From Gammaproteobacteria bacterium (GTDB lineage: Bacteria > Pseudomonadota > Gammaproteobacteria > Xanthomonadales > Wenzhouxiangellaceae), in assembly GCA_003561495.1 (NCBI GenBank), contig PWWM01000017.1, positions 1 to 10,044 on the forward strand: DNA of 10,044 nucleotides, given 5' to 3'. Under the pieces are notes generated by a model. The model saw only the letters and a program-made list of their open reading frames with translations. It was not told the DNA's origin and searched no databases. Position numbers and translations under genes: made by a program. Numbering within the stretch: position 1 is the stretch's first letter; each line of letters starts with the position of its first letter. Shown here piece after piece: positions 7,493 through 10,044 of the stretch.

Positions 7493-8985
7493 GCAGGATT
7501 TTCGAGAATCTCCATATCTTCGAAATGGCCAACAACCACCAGGGTGATGTGGCCCATGGGTTGAAGATCATTGATGCTGCGGCCAGGCTGGCGCGCGAGC
7601 ATCGTGTTCGAGCCGCCGTCAAGCTGCAGTTTCGTGAGCTTGACAGCTTCATTCATCCGGCTGCCAAGGGCCGTGATGACATCATGCATATTCCACGCTT
7701 CGAGAGCACGCGTCTGGACGATGGTCAGTTTCGTCAACTGATTGATGCGGCCCGCAAGGCCGGGCTGGTCACGGTCGCCACGCCATTCGATGAGCCTTCA
7801 GTGGGCCTGTGCCAATCGCTGGGGGTTGAAATCATCAAGGTCGCCAGTTGCTCGGCCACCGACTGGCCCTTGATCGAGGCCATTGCTGCGGCCGACAAGC
7901 CGGTGATTGCCTCGACCGGAGGCTTGTCCATTTACGAGATCGACAACCTGGTCACCTACTTGAGCAAGCGAGTGCCGGAGTTGGCCGTGATGCACTGCGT
8001 GTCGTTGTATCCGACTCCGCAGGAGCAGCACGCCATGAATTTCATGGCCAAGATGATCCGTCGCTACCCGTATGTCACCATCGGTTACTCCGGCCACGAA
8101 GCGCCGGATGATACCGATGTGGTCATGGTCGCCGTGGCCCAGGGTGCGAGGTTGCTGGAGCGTCACTTCGGGGTAGAAACCGACGAGATTTCACTGAACA
8201 AGTACTCCATGAATCCGGAACAGGCCGGTCAGTGGCTGGATGCCGCCAACCGGGCGCGCGCCATCATGGGCAGCGATAATGACAAGCACGTCAGCCAGAA
8301 GGAATACGAGTCCCTGCTGCAATTGCAGCGCGGTGTGTTTGCCAGGCGGCCGATCAAGAAGGGCGAGGACGTCAAGCGTGACGATGTCTACTTCGCCATG
8401 CCCTGCCAGGATGGCCAGTTGACCTCCGGGCAGTTCGGCCAGTATCGCGCCAGTTTTGTCGCCTCTCGCGACTATCCGGCTGATGAAGCCATTTTCGAGT
8501 ATGCCCAGCAGGACAAGTACACCCAGATTCGCGGCATCCTGCATGATGCCAAGGGTCAGCTCTACGAAGCCGGGATCGCCCTGGGCGATGACATCAGTAT
8601 CGAGATTTCGCATCACTACGGCATCGACCGTTTCCGTGAGACCGGTTGCGTGCTGATCAACTCAATCAACCGTGAGTATTGCAACAAGTTTCTGATCATG
8701 CTGCCCGGTCAGAAGCATCCCCATCACAAGCACAAGGCCAAGGAAGAGACGTTCCATGTGCTGTGGGGTGACCTGGAGGTGGATCTGGACGGCGATATCA
8801 TCCACCTTGAGCCGGGTGACAAGCTGCTGGTCGAGCGTGATCAGCTGCACGCTTTCCGGACTCGCAAGGGCTGTATCTTTGCTGAAATATCGACCAAGTC
8901 GATTCGTAGCGATTCCTATTACCAGGATGAAAAGATCGCCGCCATGGACCCACTGGAGCGCAAGACGATCGTCGAGTCCTGGTAG
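7489..8985 (+). CDS. NeuB-type N-acetylneuraminate synthase family protein with SAF-like domain and C-terminal cupin
   Basis: This 498-residue protein starts at the ATG overlapping the preceding TGA, with AAAGGTG (7478-7484) four bases upstream. An in-frame ATG at 7441 lies deep inside the previous gene and adds nothing family-like. Residues 8-260 form the PEP-condensing TIM barrel: FEMANNHQGD (11-20), KLQ (45-47), TPFD (98-101), KVAS (117-120), STGG (142-145), HCVSLYPTP (169-177), IGYSGHE (198-204) and ERHF (224-227). Residues about 276-305 (RGVFARRPIKKGEDV) match the SAF/antifreeze-like domain that caps the partner active site in NeuB dimers. Residues about 400-470 are a cupin: G407...H413-K-H415...E420...G427 fits the metal-binding motif 1, and H454 is the motif 2 histidine. 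Classical NeuB is about 340-350 residues, so the cupin-bearing extension of about 150 residues is extra. It would make a 3-deoxy-2-ulosonic acid from an aldose and PEP; the cupin may bind metal and isomerise or epimerise a sugar, or regulate, but its role is unknown. Confidence 0.88.
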   Translation: MSRIFENLHIFEMANNHQGDVAHGLKIIDAAARLAREHRVRAAVKLQFRELDSFIHPAAKGRDDIMHIPRFESTRLDDGQFRQLIDAARKAGLVTVATPFDEPSVGLCQSLGVEIIKVASCSATDWPLIEAIAAADKPVIASTGGLSIYEIDNLVTYLSKRVPELAVMHCVSLYPTPQEQHAMNFMAKMIRRYPYVTIGYSGHEAPDDTDVVMVAVAQGARLLERHFGVETDEISLNKYSMNPEQAGQWLDAANRARAIMGSDNDKHVSQKEYESLLQLQRGVFARRPIKKGEDVKRDDVYFAMPCQDGQLTSGQFGQYRASFVASRDYPADEAIFEYAQQDKYTQIRGILHDAKGQLYEAGIALGDDISIEISHHYGIDRFRETGCVLINSINREYCNKFLIMLPGQKHPHHKHKAKEETFHVLWGDLEVDLDGDIIHLEPGDKLLVERDQLHAFRTRKGCIFAEISTKSIRSDSYYQDEKIAAMDPLERKTIVESW

Positions 8986-9003
8986 TCGAGCTATTTCATC
9001 TCT

Positions 9004-9348
9004 TCACTGAGATTGGCCGCGGCTTTCATGATCATCCGGTTGCGGGTCATCGCCGCCTGATTCACTGTTTTCGGTCTCGACAGCGGCCAATTGATCCCCG
9101 ATATCGTAGCGAAGCTCGCATCGAGACCACGCAATGGCGCAGGCGCCCGCGCAACGGTCCAGCTTGGCCGGTGATTTCCCGGCATCGTCTTCAATGGATT
9201 CAAGCATGGTGAAATAGCCAACGCAACCGCACTCGCACTCTGAGGCCTGGCTGGCGGGAGCGACGAGGGCAAGCACGAAAGGGGTAATCAGCAGAATTTT
9301 CGAAAGATGTGCAAGGGTCATGGTCAGACAGTGGACGGTTTTGGCCAT
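9004..9348 (-). CDS. Small secreted cysteine-rich hypothetical protein
   Basis: This is a 114-residue frame that I cannot assign to a family. The N-terminus has a signal peptide with a hydrophobic core (ILLITPFVLALVAPA, 18-32) ending ASQA-SE (33-38), so cleavage is likely after residue 35 or 36. The mature part begins with a dense CECGC (38-42), followed by CAGAC (66-70) and C77, six cysteines in all, suggesting disulfides or a metal site in the periplasm. The tail (about 90-114) is acidic and polar. Glu at the position before the first mature cysteine argues against a lipoprotein lipobox. ATG 9321 (residue 10) would give a more typical signal peptide and is an equally good start; neither has a clear ribosome site. 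It ends 18 bases from the convergent synthase gene without a visible terminator. Another minus-strand frame (8991-9272) overlaps it but shows no family features. Confidence 0.6.
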   Translation of the reverse strand: MAKTVHCLTMTLAHLSKILLITPFVLALVAPASQASECECGCVGYFTMLESIEDDAGKSPAKLDRCAGACAIAWSRCELRYDIGDQLAAVETENSESGGDDPQPDDHESRGQSQ

Positions 9349-9371
9349 GTCCGATACGGTAGTGGCGCATT

Positions 9372-9389
9372 CTAGAGTCCGGGCTCTAG
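9372..9389. repeat. Perfect inverted repeat CTAGAG-N6-CTCTAG
   Basis: CTAGAG (9372-9377) and CTCTAG (9384-9389) are exact inverted copies separated by TCCGGG. The repeat lies in the 72-base gap between the alpha-oxoamine synthase stop and the small secreted-protein start on the minus strand. There is no T-run on either side, so a terminator is unlikely. It could be an operator half-site pair for the 9004-9348 gene or a short mRNA hairpin. CTAG-containing repeats are uncommon in many proteobacteria, which makes it slightly more notable than an average six-base match. Confidence 0.35.
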
Positions 9390-9420
9390 GATCATGCTGA
9401 AAACTCAGGCTGACGTGTGG

Positions 9421-10044
9421 TCAATTGTTCCGAAGATCGTGTAAAGCCTTGATGATCTTGTCAATATCGGTGTCTGTATGCGCAGCACTCAGGGAAATTC
9501 TCAGCAGGTTCAATCCGGACGGTGTGGCTGGCGGAATCATCAGGTTGGCGTAAATCCCGGCATTCAGCAGGCCTTTCCAGTGCCCGAGGGCTGTGGCGCG
9601 ATCGGGCAGAATAATGGCCATGACCGGACCCGGGATGGGGCTACCCAGTTCATAACCCATCGCTTTCACTTCATCGTACAAACGATTGATATTTCGGTGA
9701 AGTGAGGACCTGAGTTCCTGACCATTGACCAGTAGCTCCAAGGCCTTGCGGGTTGAGGCAATGACTGCCGGAGATGGTGAGGCGGTAAAGATGTACGGAC
9801 GGCTGGCCAGGCGCATGAGTTCCAGTTCGGCATGCGGACTGACGCAGAAGCCGCCGATACCGGCCAGACTCTTGGAGAAGGTGCCGACGATGAAATCGAC
9901 TTGACCGAGCAGTCCGGTCTGTTCGGTCAGGCCCAGCCCGCGCTCGCCGAACACGCCGAACGAGTGGGCCTCATCGACCATCAGCCAGGCCTTGTGTTTA
10001 TTCTTGACCTCGACGAACTCGGCCAGCGGCGGCTGGTCGCCAAG
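9421..10044 (-). CDS. Alpha-oxoamine synthase (PLP-dependent), serine palmitoyltransferase-like; partial, N-terminus outside window
   Basis: The frame is open from the window edge (10044) to a TGA at 9421-9423, giving the C-terminal 207 residues. Enzymes of this family are usually about 390-420 residues, so about half is missing. They condense an amino acid with an acyl thioester using pyridoxal phosphate. MVDEAHSFGVFGERGLG (22-38 of the visible part) contains the PLP-ring Asp/His motif. GTFSKSLAGIGGF (54-66) holds the Schiff-base lysine K58. RPYIFTASPSPAV (82-94) and LRISLSAAHTDTDID follow. The TFSKS lysine loop, GGFCVS and RPYIFTAS resemble bacterial serine palmitoyltransferases more than the TLGKA loops of BioF and Kbl. 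Sphingoid-base or related lipid synthesis is thus possible, but BioF-like or secondary-metabolite members cannot be excluded without the N-terminal half. It is on the strand opposite to the glycan run; the small secreted-protein gene follows 72 bases downstream. Confidence 0.85.
   Translation of the reverse strand, partial: LGDQPPLAEFVEVKNKHKAWLMVDEAHSFGVFGERGLGLTEQTGLLGQVDFIVGTFSKSLAGIGGFCVSPHAELELMRLASRPYIFTASPSPAVIASTRKALELLVNGQELRSSLHRNINRLYDEVKAMGYELGSPIPGPVMAIILPDRATALGHWKGLLNAGIYANLMIPPATPSGLNLLRISLSAAHTDTDIDKIIKALHDLRNN

Noticed and set aside
8986..9003. Terminator between the convergent synthase and secreted-protein genes
   Set aside because: The 18-base gap shows no stem-loop or T-run on either strand.
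8991..9272. 93-residue minus-strand frame overlapping the secreted-protein gene
   Set aside because: It has no signal peptide or cysteine pattern, whereas the overlapping frame has both; no ribosome binding site is visible.

Overview
This window is a GC-rich bacterial chromosomal segment, most likely from a gammaproteobacterium. That reading rests on the compact operon layout, the DUF2339 membrane protein, the plsC-type acyltransferase and the codon bias. A Wenzhouxiangella/Xanthomonadales-like host is only a guess. It holds eight genes and no RNA genes, CRISPR arrays or insertion sequences that I can see. No gap between genes exceeds 300 bases.

Layout: positions 1-2059 (minus strand) encode the N-terminal 686 residues of a large polytopic DUF2339 membrane protein whose end lies outside the window. 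A 151-base divergent intergenic region carries a plausible promoter for the plus-strand run. That run consists of a PlsC-family acyltransferase (2211-2942), a PAPS-dependent sulfotransferase (2971-3867), a surface-carbohydrate/glycosyltransferase-like protein (3868-5223), a Gfo/Idh/MocA oxidoreductase (5326-6390), a NeuA-type CMP-sugar synthetase fused to a HAD phosphatase domain (6398-7492) and a NeuB-type synthase fused to a C-terminal cupin (7489-8985). Two minus-strand genes converge on this run: a small cysteine-rich secreted protein (9004-9348) and the C-terminal 207 residues of an alpha-oxoamine synthase resembling serine palmitoyltransferase (9421-10044, 5' end outside the window).

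How the genes may work together: the 5326-8985 genes are spaced 7 bases apart or overlap by 4 and look like one translationally coupled unit. They would make and CMP-activate a nonulosonic (sialic-acid-like) sugar: the NeuB-type domain condenses an aldose with phosphoenolpyruvate, the HAD domain could remove a phosphate, the NeuA-type domain adds CMP, and the oxidoreductase would modify a precursor or product. The zero-gap sulfotransferase/surface-carbohydrate pair just upstream suggests that the final product is a cell-surface glycan, possibly sulfated. No UDP-GlcNAc 2-epimerase (NeuC) or aminotransferase typical of sialic, legionaminic or pseudaminic acid pathways is visible here, so the sugar's identity is open. 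The most notable features are the two domain fusions and their combination in one cassette.
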